Positions 54,252 to 64,000 of a stretch of DNA of 64,000 nt are shown one piece after another (the first letter of the stretch is position 1; every line of letters starts with the position of its first letter). Under the pieces are notes generated by a model. The model saw only the letters and a program-made list of their open reading frames with translations. It had not been told where the DNA came from and did not search any database. A program made the translations under genes and the position numbers. The stretch covers positions 11,905,968-11,969,967 of the forward strand of contig OZ036005.1 in assembly GCA_964035015.1 (NCBI GenBank). The letters run 5' to 3'. This DNA comes from Corallium rubrum. Lineage: Eukaryota > Cnidaria > Anthozoa > Scleralcyonacea > Coralliidae.

Positions 54252-56582
54252 ATGGCGACTTTAATAGCGGGAAAGTCTTGCGACGTGTGTGCCAGTACCA
54301 CAAAATATCAGTGTTTGCGATGCAGTATTGCTATTTGCAATAATTGTTCTATATTTGAGGAGAACGAAGATGTTTCTGGATGGAAACCGGGAAAAGCTGT
54401 TGGCTATTGTGATGGTTGTTTTATCTTGAACAGAAGTAAACAACCAGTCGGAGCCGACGAAAACCTGGAACTGGAAGACAACACAACGAAGAAAGGTACT
54501 ACATTTTTCATTTAACTAGTAATCTGGGCCCAAAGTGCGATTACCGCTAATCCTGGATTAAGCTAGTCGCTTTTTGAACAACCCGCCCCTGGCCTAATGT
54601 AATCTGTAGGTTTGTCGCACAATATCTTGAATATGTCGTGCACAAACATATTTTGTTTGATTCTTGTCTGCTGTATAAAGCTAGTTTACAGTGACAATAC
54701 AGAAAAAGTCGCATATATCGGGAAAAAAATGCGGATTAATGCCACCAAACCAGATCAGTGCACCAAGCTGTCTTTTTCCAAATTTTACGCCAAATAACCA
54801 AATTGCACAATAACGAATAATGCACAGATTTTCTTGGTTTGTTGATTAATAATAAATCAAAGAAGGGGAAATCCTCACATGGAAGAAATTGTGTGATCTC
54901 TATAATCCATATAGTACTATGTAATCAAACATAAACTAGCATTCATTCATTCATATTTATACATGTCAACCAATATTAAATAATAGTAGATCTGAAACCT
55001 TGTTAGTGTTGCCAAAAATGTCTGGTCTTCATGGGGCTGTGTTTATTTAAAAAACTATACCCACAAAATTTCAGTATACATGTACTGTAATACTGAAATT
55101 TACAAAGCAACAATGGTTCTAAAAGAAAACAAAACAAATTAACCATGCACTACAATACTAAAAATTTGCATTGTTCCCAAAAGTTTTGAGAAATTTCTAT
55201 AAAGCTTTATTGGAAAGTCTTTAACTATTTTTAAACATGGATGTACTGCATTACATTATGTCACCAGATAATAAAATCCAAACACTAGGGCAATGATCTT
55301 TTCATATATAATTTGTTTTGGGTTTGAACAAATTCAACATATAATTTATTGTTACTTCATTATTAATTGTTTATATAAGCTAGATCTGCAATACCTGGAG
55401 CCCAAATTTTGGGTGATTCAAAGAATATTATAGTGACCATCTGCTTCTTTTCAACCGGAATGGTATAGCTTGTTAAATTATCCTGCCAGCACTGTGTTGC
55501 ATTTATGTAACAGAAGTGTACAAATAGGAGTTCTACTAAACTTAATTGTAATGCCAAGTTTTAACTGTTTATTTACAGGACAACACAATAACAACTGTGA
55601 TGAGTTAGAAGATGATCAAAGTGACCTGGAAGATGAATCCCCAGGGTCTGAAACCAACAAAAGAAAAAAAAAGCCTGGCAGAAAAGGGCGTTGGACAGAT
55701 GACATTCTCAATGATTTCATTGACATCATAGCCAGTGATGATTACTTCAAGAAGAAACTTATTTTTATAAATACAAAGAACCAACCGAATGGAGTAATTT
55801 ATGAGAAGATCTTAAATGAGCTAAAGATAAGATGTCGAGAAAGAGGTGAGGAATTTGATTGTACTGTTGCACAAGCAAGAAACAAATTCAAAAAATGTGT
55901 TTCAGAATGCAAGAAGGCTGCCCTAACCTTGAAGACAGCTACTGGAATCAAAAGATTTCAGGAAGACAGGGGTTATGGGAGTTGGTTCAATCAGCTTTTC
56001 CAACTGGTCAAATGCAGAGATTCATGTCAGCCAGACCAAGCCATAGAGCCCTCAACCAGTTCAACTGATGGTGCATCTAATCAAGATACCTCAGATGAGG
56101 TTGGTGGGAGTAGTGTCCCCAAGACAAGAAAGGTGTTTGTCCCTGTCAAAACAAAAAAGACCAGATATGAGGATGTCCTTACATCAACCAATGAGCTAGT
56201 AAAAAAAACTCTTGAAAATGACAAAACTGATAAGGTGCTTCAGTTAATGAAGGATGAATTTGAACAATCGAGGCAACATGAATTGAAGCTTTTTCAGATG
56301 TTGTTTAATTCAATGAACAATACTGAGTCACAATCTACCCCAATACAAGGTCAAGGCCAAGCACCAATGAATATGGCTTACCAGCCACCTATGGTTCCTC
56401 AACCAAACATCTGGACAAGTGGCTACCCAGGAAGCTCCAATTTTAACCAGTCATTTGTTGCATCGTCCCATGTTTCCCAACCAATGCCAATCTCTTCAGT
56501 ATTTCTATCACAAGTGACAGGGGCTGCAGAGGAAAACCTAAATGAGAGTTTTGGGTCTGGTACACATTACCATTCTCTCTGA
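54252..56582 (+). CDS. Harbinger Myb/SANT-like accessory protein, two exons
   Basis: Exon 1 (54252-54496) encodes MATLIAGKSCDVCASTTKYQ and CLRCSIAICNNC, a Cys-rich finger (CxxC ... CxxC ... CxxC), and ends at donor AAAG/GTACTA. Exon 2 starts at about 55580 after TTTATTTACAG and runs open to 56582. It has an acidic stretch, a basic patch (RKKKPGRKGRWTDDIL) and a trihelix/Myb-like domain (ILNDFIDIIASDDYFKKKL ... EKILNELKIRCRERG). A coiled segment follows, then a Gln/Pro/Met-rich tail. In Harbinger elements this partner binds subterminal sites and carries the transposase to the nucleus. The intron phase is consistent (G/GA). Confidence 0.75.
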
Positions 56583-56682
56583 ATAATCTGGTTTTACATA
56601 GAATATCATAAACAATCTAATATGTCATTGTGAGTGTGCAGTCATGTTAAACTAAAAGGACATGTTCACTCTCGTTGTGTTT

Positions 56683-56726
56683 TGTTTTGTTTTGTTTTGT
56701 TTTGTTTTGTTTTGATTTGTTTTGTC
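56683..56726. repeat. (TTTTG)n microsatellite
   Basis: About eight TTTTG units, one with TTTGA, downstream of the Myb-like gene. Confidence 0.9.
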
Positions 56727-56989
56727 AAGTTTATTTAATAAAATAAGTGAAACGTAAATCCACAGAATATATTGGTTGACAATGACATGTACATGTATTT
56801 AAAAAACACAACATACACATAAAGCAATATTTATGGTTAGGTCTATTGGCTGATAAGGAATAAATTTAAAGCTTTAGACTTAATAATTACATGTCAATGC
56901 CATTACATAGTTTGTCTTCAGTTCTTTGATTCCTGTGAAGTAAAACTTAAAATAAGACTACTCACTTTACTTAGAGTTCCACATGTATA

Positions 56990-57970
56990 TAGTACAATGT
57001 AACAAGAATTTTAAAAAAATTAAATTTAAAAACACTGTTACAAAACATCAAGTTAAAAATTGGGATAAGTCATTTTGGCAAGATACATGCATGAGCAAAT
57101 ATGTTAATAAAAAATATCTAATTATCTTGATGTTTTATAATAAATTTATATACATAATTGTACAGTACAATATATGCTATGGATGCTGGACAATTTTGTT
57201 TGGCAAGGTTGATTGTCTAAGCACAAATTGGTTAGTAATTAATCACTTGACCATTTTTATAGACAGTTAATAATCCCAACATTCTTCCTATGCATCTAAA
57301 TACTACAGTATATGATCTAAGATTTAAAAACAGAACATCCCTTAAAGTGCAACTTTTTACCATTTAAAGTAACCACACTTGTATGTAAATGGCTGGTAAC
57401 CATCGTGTTCAGTAATGTTGCCAGGTATTTGAAAATTGGGGGTACCAAAGGGTTGCACTAACCCAAAAAATATCAATAGAAGTTTAATTTGAAATTTGGA
57501 ACTATCAATATATGTGTGATTGTGACTTATTTACAATATTAATTTACAATATTTGGTACTTTTTATTAGGAAATGAAATTAACCCCTTGCTGCATGCCTA
57601 TAGGCCGTATCAGAATTCTCCCTTTGGCAAGTAAAAATCATCTTGCATTGGGCACCCCTTTTCCAGTCATCTAGAAGCTGACTTGCAGCTGTGGTTGCAG
57701 CTTGCTGCAAGTACTTGCCTTCAATTAAAAAGAAATTAATTTATAAAGTGCTTGTTTTCTCTCTGCAATATTTTTATTAAATGTAGCTTGATGCAAGTTA
57801 TTGCTGCAATGACTGGAAAAGGGGCTTTAGACAGAGTAAAATTATAAAAGGAAAAAGGCCATAAAAACACCAGCTCAAGCTAAGGTTAAGTTGCAAACAA
57901 CATTGGCTGGGGGGGTGGGGGGGTGGGTGCATGATTCACCCTGGCAACACCACTGCTATAAATAAGAGTT
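56990..57970. other. Harbinger spacer between convergent genes
   Basis: AT-rich and non-coding. A G-run lies at about 57909-57928. Words such as GCAGCTGTGGTTGCAGCTTG form short inverted repeats. No gene. Confidence 0.6.
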
Positions 57971-57974
57971 ATAA

Positions 57975-59303
57975 TTAAACCACATCACCAGTTTCTTTCT
58001 CGAGATAAAATTTTTCAGCAAGGGCATCTCGGTTTCGACTTGCTTCCACTGAAGTGTCGTTCACCTTTCTGCATGACCTCATTTGGAGCATTTGACGGAC
58101 AGTCTCTCTGTCTCTCTTTTGGTTTGTAATGGGGTCAATTGACAGATCACATTTCTTGGATATTGCATCGCCTTGTTCAATGCAAACATTATGCAAGACA
58201 ATACAAGCAAGAGTTGCCATTTTTACTTCGTGAGCACTGCTTTCGCATTTCCGTAGGAGAACACGCCATCTACCTTTTAATTGCCCATATGCCCCTTCAG
58301 TTACCATGCGAGCTCGACTGAGCCTGTAGTTGAAGTATCTCTGCTTTGGTGTAAGCACTGCATTTGTGTACGGTTTCATCAGCCATCTTTGAAAAGGAAA
58401 TGCTGAGTCTCCAAGTACAAGGGGTGGTACAGTTCTTCCATGAACCTCCTTACCAATTTCAGGAATAAAGTTACCTTGCTTCATTTGTTGCCACAAATCT
58501 GTTGATTGTAGTATCACAGCATCATGAGAATTGCCTGGGAACCCACAGCTTGCCCAAATAAAACGGTATCTGGCATCAACAAATGCCATTAAAACAATCG
58601 AGTAAAAGTTTTTAAAGTTGTGATATTCCTTGTTTGATTCCATACCGCCAGGTGGACACTTAATCGGGATGTGGCACCCGTCCACAGCTGCCCAACAACA
58701 AGGGAACTGCCAAAACTCTTCCATGTCCACCATTTTGTTAAAAAACATTTCTTCAGTCGTTGGTAGGTGCCTGGTTACTTTGGTAGCCCACAAACAGCTT
58801 ACAAGCGCTCTGGAAACTTCAGCAACAATATTACAGATAGTAGCAATGCCTAAGCCCGACATTTGTGAAATTGTATGGTAATAATCCCCCCTTCCAAGAC
58901 GATACAAGCATATAGCAAGTCTTTCTTCTGGTGAGATAGGTTCCTCGTTAATGTTCTCTCGTATTAATCGGTCTCTGATATAGGTCAAAATATGCAGAAA
59001 CGTCCCCCGTGAAATTCGTAGGGTCTTCTTAAATCTTGAATCGCTATAACTATTCCAAACCACCTGCCACCAGCCAGGGTTGCGAAAAAATCGTCGACAC
59101 GATCGATGTCGATGTCTTGGATTTGTCACACTCACACAAGATTGAATTAGTAGAGAAAGAAGCAAATTTTTCATTACTTTTTCCCTCATGATCAATAAAG
59201 ACATTTGGCTTAGAAGGAACATTCTTCTCCTCCTGTTGTTCTCGATAAGTCTCCAAATAGCAAACGTCGTCAACCGATTTTTCTTTGTTGATAACTTCGC
59301 CAT
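57975..59303 (-). CDS. Harbinger DDE transposase
   Basis: 442 codons, open. The basic N-terminus (RHRHRSCRRFFRNPGWWQVV) precedes a helical region with RISRGTFLHILTYIRD. LAICLYRLGRGDYYHTISQM forms the HTH-like segment of HARBI1-type proteins. DDE_Tnp_4 core: WAAVDGCHIPIKCP (D about 207), PPLVLGDSAFPFQRW (D about 297) and VTEGAYGQLKGRWRVL (E about 334), followed by LACIVLHNVCIEQGD. All three acidic residues are present and length is normal. It cuts and rejoins the element with TWA duplications, together with the Myb-like partner encoded convergently. Confidence 0.92.
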   Translation of the reverse strand: MAKLSTKKNRLTTFAIWRLIENNRRRRMFLLSQMSLLIMREKVMKNLLLSLLIQSCVSVTNPRHRHRSCRRFFRNPGWWQVVWNSYSDSRFKKTLRISRGTFLHILTYIRDRLIRENINEEPISPEERLAICLYRLGRGDYYHTISQMSGLGIATICNIVAEVSRALVSCLWATKVTRHLPTTEEMFFNKMVDMEEFWQFPCCWAAVDGCHIPIKCPPGGMESNKEYHNFKNFYSIVLMAFVDARYRFIWASCGFPGNSHDAVILQSTDLWQQMKQGNFIPEIGKEVHGRTVPPLVLGDSAFPFQRWLMKPYTNAVLTPKQRYFNYRLSRARMVTEGAYGQLKGRWRVLLRKCESSAHEVKMATLACIVLHNVCIEQGDAISKKCDLSIDPITNQKRDRETVRQMLQMRSCRKVNDTSVEASRNRDALAEKFYLEKETGDVV

Positions 59304-59981
59304 CTTTGTATTTACGCGCCAATGGGCGCCATACTAAAACCGCTGGTCATTAGGTTCACAGAAACACAAAACGGCATTTGGTGCGACCTATTTGGTTCGC
59401 CGTATAAATTGACTGCCGTGCTAAATAGATTTGAGTCGGACCAAATCATTATTAGGTTCGGCATTGGTTCGGCACATGAAAAGCACGCCGTCTAAAACAG
59501 GCCTAGGGATGAGATGGTGTTGGAATCACATAGGAAATTGGAAGAACTTTTCACAGAAACTCTTGATCTTGAGCCACAATGTATAGATCCCACCTTCCTA
59601 CGTTATCTATCTGATAAAAGAATCTTTGTTCTAAGTAAGATGTTTGACTTTGAAAACAAAAGCGAATATTACAAGTTATGGTACCTTGACGGAGAGTTTA
59701 ACCCTAGCACACTCTCAGATCAGGATGTTGATAACCTAAGAACTAACATCCGGAAGTATTACGACGAATGGCAAAAAAGTCTCAAAAAAGGCCCTGAAGA
59801 GGGCTGGCATAGCAACTGCCGTTGGTCTATCGATTATCGCGATAGTGACTGGGTTGTCGGTTGGACTGACACGAAAAGGATCAGATATTGTACACCAAGC
59901 CAAAAAGTGGGAAAAGCAACATCCAGCAGCAAAAGAATCTATCATACCATGGACGGCTATAGAAAAGGCAGGCGGTAAAAC

Positions 59982-60280
59982 CATAGTCATTCAAGTAGGT
60001 GGTCTGGAAACTCAGCTAAAGTCTTTGGTCTATCTTTTTGTTCGCCTTTATGCATTTTTGTGCACGGTGCACGGTCACTGAACACATTGTATTTTAGTAT
60101 AATGAACGAATTGTCCAATAGCAACGTTTCAGTTCAATCACTCAACCGTGCTATTTAAATATTAATAAACCTAAAACAAAGGATGTGCACGGTGTAAGGT
60201 ACGGTTCAACATAAAATCCCAGCTCATTATAGGCGCTTTGAAGTTTGCCGAGTTTCCAGACCATATCTCGATTGACTATG
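59982..60280. mobile_element. 299-bp MITE, deletion derivative of the 2.1-5.1 kb element
   Basis: The ends CATAGTCATTCAAGTAGGTG and ...TCTCGATTGACTATG match the 2127-5113 termini, with the 7-bp duplication GTAAAAC (59975-59981 and 60281-60287). Its left half is the complement of about 4917-5113 and its right half the complement of about 2127-2238. It therefore equals the large element with its middle removed. Confidence 0.9.
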
Positions 60281-60388
60281 GTAAAACTATTATTCTCACA
60301 GGGGAGTATCTGGTTATTATCCTATCATGTGGTGTCACTTACTACATATGGAAAAAGCGCTAACCACTCACTATAGGGAAAGAGTGAG

Positions 60389-60860
60389 GTTGTAGCCATG
60401 ATCACACCGTACATACCATGTCTCGGACTGCTATCTGGTGGTATAACTATGGGAAAACATGTGTACCAACACAAGACAAAAGTATCTGAAGAGAAATCGG
60501 GGAGTGAATGAAATGTGTGTCAGAACCATAGCCCTGACCGCTTTGAGGTGTCTCATATCAAATCCAACAAAAGCGTCTGAAAGGGGTGGGCCGTTTTCTC
60601 ACTTTTTGAAGTATAAGCAGACGAAAATGGGTTTTGGGGGGCGCGAAAATTTTTTTCCACTTTCAAACATCCTTTCTTGATGAATTCCAGAATTATTTTT
60701 TTTGGTTTGGGTCCTTTTTCGTCCCTTCTGCTTATACTTAAAAATTTTTTTAAAAAAGCTTACCGTCTCAAATAACTCTCCTTGCTGAATCTGATCATCT
60801 GGGGGCTGTTTTTAGTGAGAAAAAAAAAAGTGTGCCGGTACCCTCATGTTCTATACTACT
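60389..60860. repeat. Polinton right TIR
   Basis: Inverted copy of 37520-37990. It carries a silent duplicate of the last 41 codons of the left-end gene (60400-60510, with one Val-to-Met difference). Confidence 0.95.
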
Positions 60861-60943
60861 CTTGGGTTGAGGACACGTGTAAGAGAAGCTAGATAAAAAG
60901 GTTATTGTGATTTATAGTACGATTCTTGAGTGAAGATATAACA
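60861..60943 (+). repeat. Polinton duplication plus Gypsy 3' LTR, right part
   Basis: CTTGGG (60861-60866) is the right target duplication. 60867-60943 then continues the Gypsy 3' LTR, matching the 5' LTR at 32795-32876 and ending GATATAACA. Together with 37439-37519 it forms one LTR of about 160 bp. Confidence 0.85.
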
Positions 60944-60981
60944 ATCTCAACACTACGCAATAGCCCTTTTAATGGAGCTTG

Positions 60982-61260
60982 CTACCCTGGAAAGACCATA
61001 ATACATTGCGAATTCAAGATGGCGCCGCTATTGGTGAAAAGGTCTATTAACATGTATTCGCTTTTAACTGTATTTAAACTAAGACGGTTAGCTTTTAGCC
61101 AGTCATTTAATCCGGCCAAATCAGTATTAATTCTATTTTCGATCAAGCTAACATTTGAATCCAGTGTTATACTGGTATCATCAGCATGCATACTGGGAAT
61201 AGGCCTTTTCACCAATAGCGGCTTCATCTTGAATAGACCTTTTCAAGTTTTTTTCCACCA
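60982..61260 (-). pseudogene. Non-LTR reverse transcriptase fragment
   Basis: A minus-strand frame contains PSMHADDTSITLDS (the YADD-type catalytic box with Met-His before A-D-D), then LNDWLKANRLSLNTVKSEYM. This is the stretch following the catalytic box in CR1/Jockey-type RTs. About 80 codons remain. Part of FTNSGAILN is repeated at both edges, suggesting a small rearrangement. Confidence 0.7.
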
Positions 61261-61499
61261 TGATGCAAGGGTTGCAAAACCATTGGGGCGAGCGCGCGGC
61301 CATGCCTATTTATCCTTTGTTAAAACATAGGTGGCCCAAGCACACTGTGTGAGTATACATATAGTATAAACGTTAATACCATATTCTATTTTATAATTGA
61401 TTTATTTTATATGGCATAGAAATGTATACTGTTTAATAGCATGTATGTATCTATATGACTTGTTCATGGACCATAAAATTGAGCAGTGTTTTAATAATA

Positions 61500-62910
61500 T
61501 AAACAAGACACCTGGGTCAGGTGTTCACTCGGGCTACTGGAAAGTGCAGAGGTCTCTATAGCCCACAAGCAAAGAGGTGGGAGTGGGCTGAGGAAGATCA
61601 GATCGAAGGCTGAATGCGGTGCAGGACTATCCTGAAATGTCAATTTAAGGTGTCTAGAATTCAGGATTAACCTGAAGCCTAGGGGACTTCTCTGTCCCAC
61701 ATACAGGATGTTAAACTAAAAAGCATATAACAAAAAAAACAAACAGTAGGCGTGTTGTAGTCAGGGTCTGAGAGGTGGAACTTTCTCCCAGGGGGGTTGT
61801 GGTTAGATTTAGGTTACTGGGGGTTGTCGTTAGGTTTAGGGTCAGGTTTAGAGGTTGGGGTCAGGTTTGGATTTCATTTTCTTTAATATTCAGGATTATC
61901 TGGAATTCTAGACCATTTCACAATTCAGGATAATCATGTAAACAAATACAATAGATATAAGTGATTAAGGTCAGTAGCAGTAGGGTTTAGAAGAGCGTAT
62001 GTTATAGGTTGGGATGAAGAACATTTTAAACATTGACTTCCAAAAAAAAAGTTATTGATGTCATAAGCATTAATTAATAATTACAGCATTAATCCAAACT
62101 TCACACGTGCAGACCAGGTACAGATGCACTAGCAAATACAAATGCAATAGGTGACTAGTAAAATATACCCACACCCTACATCTATGCAATATCTTCATAC
62201 AACATGAATCCTGATTCTATGTTTTTGCTTTAGAGCATGTTGAGAAGGCTCTTTGACTCTGCAGCACTGGCACTGTATGGGGAATGTCAGATACTGTAAT
62301 TTCTCTATAGAGTTTGGTACCATCCACATAATAACACACACTTGGTGGCTGATGTTATAATGGCCAATGTGTCATTAAAGTATGACTGTATGTAATTGTA
62401 TGTGAGGAACATGACTGGTTCAAAATTATTTTTATGATGAATATCTTTTTACTCAATCTATGCATCAAAATTTATATCAAAATGAACATCAAGATATGGA
62501 TAACATACTTGTTACATACTCAAAGGTTCAAACCACTTACAACATTGAATATAAATCCTAATGGATCAATAAAGCTACTGTCCATTGCCAATCTCAAACT
62601 CAAAGACAAAGAACAGTCGGTAAAAAAACAACTGGTACATAAAACAATACAAGTTTAACAAGCTTCCTACTACTCAGCATAACAAATATATTTAACTATT
62701 AAGCACATAAATAATAATGCAAAAATTTATAAAGATACTGTCAATGTCAACAAACTGTTTCCTCAAAGTCTGTCATCTTCATGAATGTTCCTTGTGTTCT
62801 CACATCTTGGGTTTTGTTTGCAATAGTTTTCATGATAACAGGTCCTGAGTGGTCACTTGGATGCGACAGCTTCGGCGAGGTTCGAAAGCGTTTTGTGAAC
62901 ACCGGTGGAG
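61500..62910 (-). repeat. Inverted, shortened relative of the 2.5-4.9 kb sequence
   Basis: The complement of this region matches 2495-4935 in order: AGCCGAAGCTGTTGCATCCA-like, AGATGTGAGAACACAAG, the LINE scrap (GATGGTACCAAA), then the MITE with CAGGATTAACCTGAA-type ends. It lacks about 0.85 kb including the 5S SINE. The outer TIRs of the large element are not seen here. Confidence 0.75.
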
Positions 62911-62914
62911 AAGT

Positions 62915-63490
62915 TTATAAACAAGATACTTGCCAGCCGCATAACTGACTTCAAACACTTCCATGCCAAGCAAGCAGCTGGCAAAAACACTTCACATTGA
63001 ACTATGTACAGTACTCGATCGAACTCGACCGAAATTAAAAGAAAGATGCCGCCTGCAGTTTCGCAAAGCCTCTTGGGGCAATATCTCGACCCAAAAAACA
63101 ACAAGAAACTATTTCTTAAAAGAAATAGCTGTTTCGTTCCGGTCAGTCGTTTATGAGGGTCAGTCGTTTATGAGGGTCAACAGCAATGACGAATTTTAGC
63201 TCAACTAATTATTTCCCCCATGTAGACTGGCGCGACAATTTTTACTACGCGCCTGCGTTTCATACGACAAACTTAATTTAGACGATTTTTGTTTTGCATA
63301 TAAACAAACTAGAAATATGCTGAAGCGAGAAGATTATAATAAAACTACAAAAAATTAATTTAAGCTTCGTCTAATAAAACGAACACACATTTCAGACGTT
63401 GTACCGTCTGATCATGACGGATTACTCTCTCCTCCACGTCCAGAGGGCAGGCTCTATTGATTATTTCAGGTTATTCACAGTCGCATAAAT
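62915..63490. other. Non-coding stretch
   Basis: No gene that I can support. A short direct repeat GGTCAGTCGTTTATGAGG lies at 63140-63177. Confidence 0.5.
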
Positions 63491-63496
63491 TCGACT

Positions 63497-63679
63497 GAAT
63501 TTAAATGTACGTGCTGGCGGTCTCGCGATTTTCGTGAGAACGCAATTATTTTGGCAACGTAAATCTTCTATTCAGTAGCAATACTCTTCTGACCGTCTAT
63601 AGGATCAAAATAAAACGTTACCAAAATAATTGCTTTCTCGGGAAAATTGCGAGACGCTAGCACGTCGCATTTAAATTTC
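63497..63679. repeat. 183-bp foldback MITE
   Basis: Arms GAATTTAAATG ... GTCTCGCGATTTTCG ... CCAAAATAATTG pair imperfectly across about 70 bp on each side. No duplication identified. Confidence 0.6.
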
Positions 63680-64000
63680 ATGCAGCTGATTTATTTATGA
63701 CACCGCGGTATTTATTGAATAATCGCCAATAGCAAATCCATAAATTTCCAAGGCCAAAAGGATCAATATAAATTAGGTCAATAATGGACTATCATCATTT
63801 TCGTCGTCATAGGTCATAGTTTAATTCTCGAATCAGAATAATCCATTTAGATGGGCCACAAATGAATGATAACGAACTTCTAGCCTCAAACTATTGACAT
63901 TGTTCATAAAATAGCTATATTTTAAAATTATTAGACACGCGTGAAACAGTGCGACTGACCTTTTGGAACGCGCAGTTGCCATACATACCGAATGCATTCT

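Larger units (their letters stand above)
53926..59503. mobile_element. PIF/Harbinger transposon nested in the Polinton
   Basis: Inverted ends of about 36 bp (GGCCTGTTTTAGACGGCGTG...). The left flank is TTA (53923-53925); the right flank begins TAG, i.e. a TTA duplication missing one base. The interior carries the two genes expected of this superfamily: a Myb/trihelix-like DNA-binding gene (plus) and a DDE transposase (minus), convergent. Subterminal repeats of GGTTCG/GGTGCGAC words occupy about 53990-54130 and 59370-59480. Both genes appear open, so this may be a recent, possibly autonomous copy. Confidence 0.9.
53745..60363 (+). pseudogene. Rightmost Polinton gene, split by two insertions and a frameshift
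   Basis: Piece 1 (53745-53925) is acidic (MMEEGEFYEMKDRAPEPDEL). Piece 2 (59506-59981) resumes after the Harbinger element with LEELFTETLDLEPQCID and FEVK-like helical sequence. Its frame changes near 59790-59800, after which it has a membrane segment GIATAVGLSIIAIVTGLSVG. Piece 3 (60288-60363) follows the MITE and ends with the hydrophobic YLVIILSCGVTYYIW and a basic tail. The gene therefore encodes an acidic protein with two membrane segments; function unknown. The order of damage is not certain, but each insertion has its own target duplication. Confidence 0.65.
37520..60860. mobile_element. Maverick/Polinton element, 23.3 kb including nested insertions
   Basis: The ends begin AGTAGTATAGAACATGAGGG in inverted orientation, with TIRs of about 471 bp (37520-37990 and 60389-60860) and a perfect 6-bp duplication. 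The hallmark genes are all present: protein-primed polB, RVE integrase, FtsK/HerA-type packaging ATPase and a capsid protein. Without the nested Harbinger (5.6 kb) and MITE (0.3 kb) it is about 17.5 kb, a normal size. Gene blocks: minus strand from 43380 to 37868, plus strand from 43400 to 60363, with the kinase alone on minus at 46934-47681. Coding density is very high and GC is visibly higher than in the flanks. Confidence 0.97.

Noticed and set aside
59050-59322. 90-codon minus-strand ORF starting MARKYKDGE
   Set aside because: It overlaps the transposase N-terminal coding region in another frame; the HARBI1-like RRFFRNPGWW segment supports the transposase frame.

Overview
The window looks like repeat-dense DNA from an animal nuclear genome, most likely a cnidarian such as a coral or anemone. 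The evidence is AT-rich sequence with introns and few host exons, very many microsatellites and foldback elements, PAN/Apple and fibronectin-II exons, 5S-derived SINEs, RLE-type and CR1-like LINEs, a Gypsy element, and a Maverick/Polinton whose proteins resemble cnidarian Polintons. The taxon is inferred; I could not search a database.

Layout. 0-5.2 kb: a GC-rich satellite and a 2,987-bp TIR element (7-bp target duplication) carrying a LINE remnant, a 5S SINE and a MITE. 6-17.5 kb: twin MULE-type MITEs (9-bp duplications), a 1.7-kb palindrome with a THAP-domain reading frame in each arm, a decayed cysteine-protease-like ORF with a degenerate 2A-like motif, further MITEs and a PAN-domain exon. 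18-28 kb: fragments of three non-LTR retrotransposons. 28-32.8 kb: MITEs, an FN2 exon, long microsatellites and tRNA-like repeats.

32.8-60.95 kb is a stack of nested insertions. A degraded Gypsy element (32.8-37.5 kb) had its 3' LTR split by a 23.3-kb Polinton (37,520-60,860; 6-bp duplication CTTGGG; about 470-bp TIRs). The Polinton's right-hand gene was then split by a PIF/Harbinger element with apparently complete transposase and Myb-like genes (53,926-59,503) and by a 299-bp MITE (59,982-60,280) related to the element at 2.1-5.1 kb. After 60.95 kb come a LINE RT scrap and an inverted, shortened relative of the 2.1-5.1 kb element.

The Polinton carries protein-primed DNA polymerase B, an RVE integrase with a chromodomain, a packaging ATPase, a likely double-jelly-roll capsid protein and a candidate penton. 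It also carries a deoxynucleoside kinase, a PD-(D/E)XK-like nuclease, a zinc-ribbon protein, tandem lectin-fold-like genes and several membrane or coiled-coil proteins. Polymerase, integrase and several small genes are open. ATPase, capsid, kinase, a lectin paralogue and three others carry frameshifts or stops, so the copy is a decaying provirus-like element. Many of its start codons are directly preceded by a shared TTAGTATA-like motif, which I think is the most interesting unexplained signal in the window.
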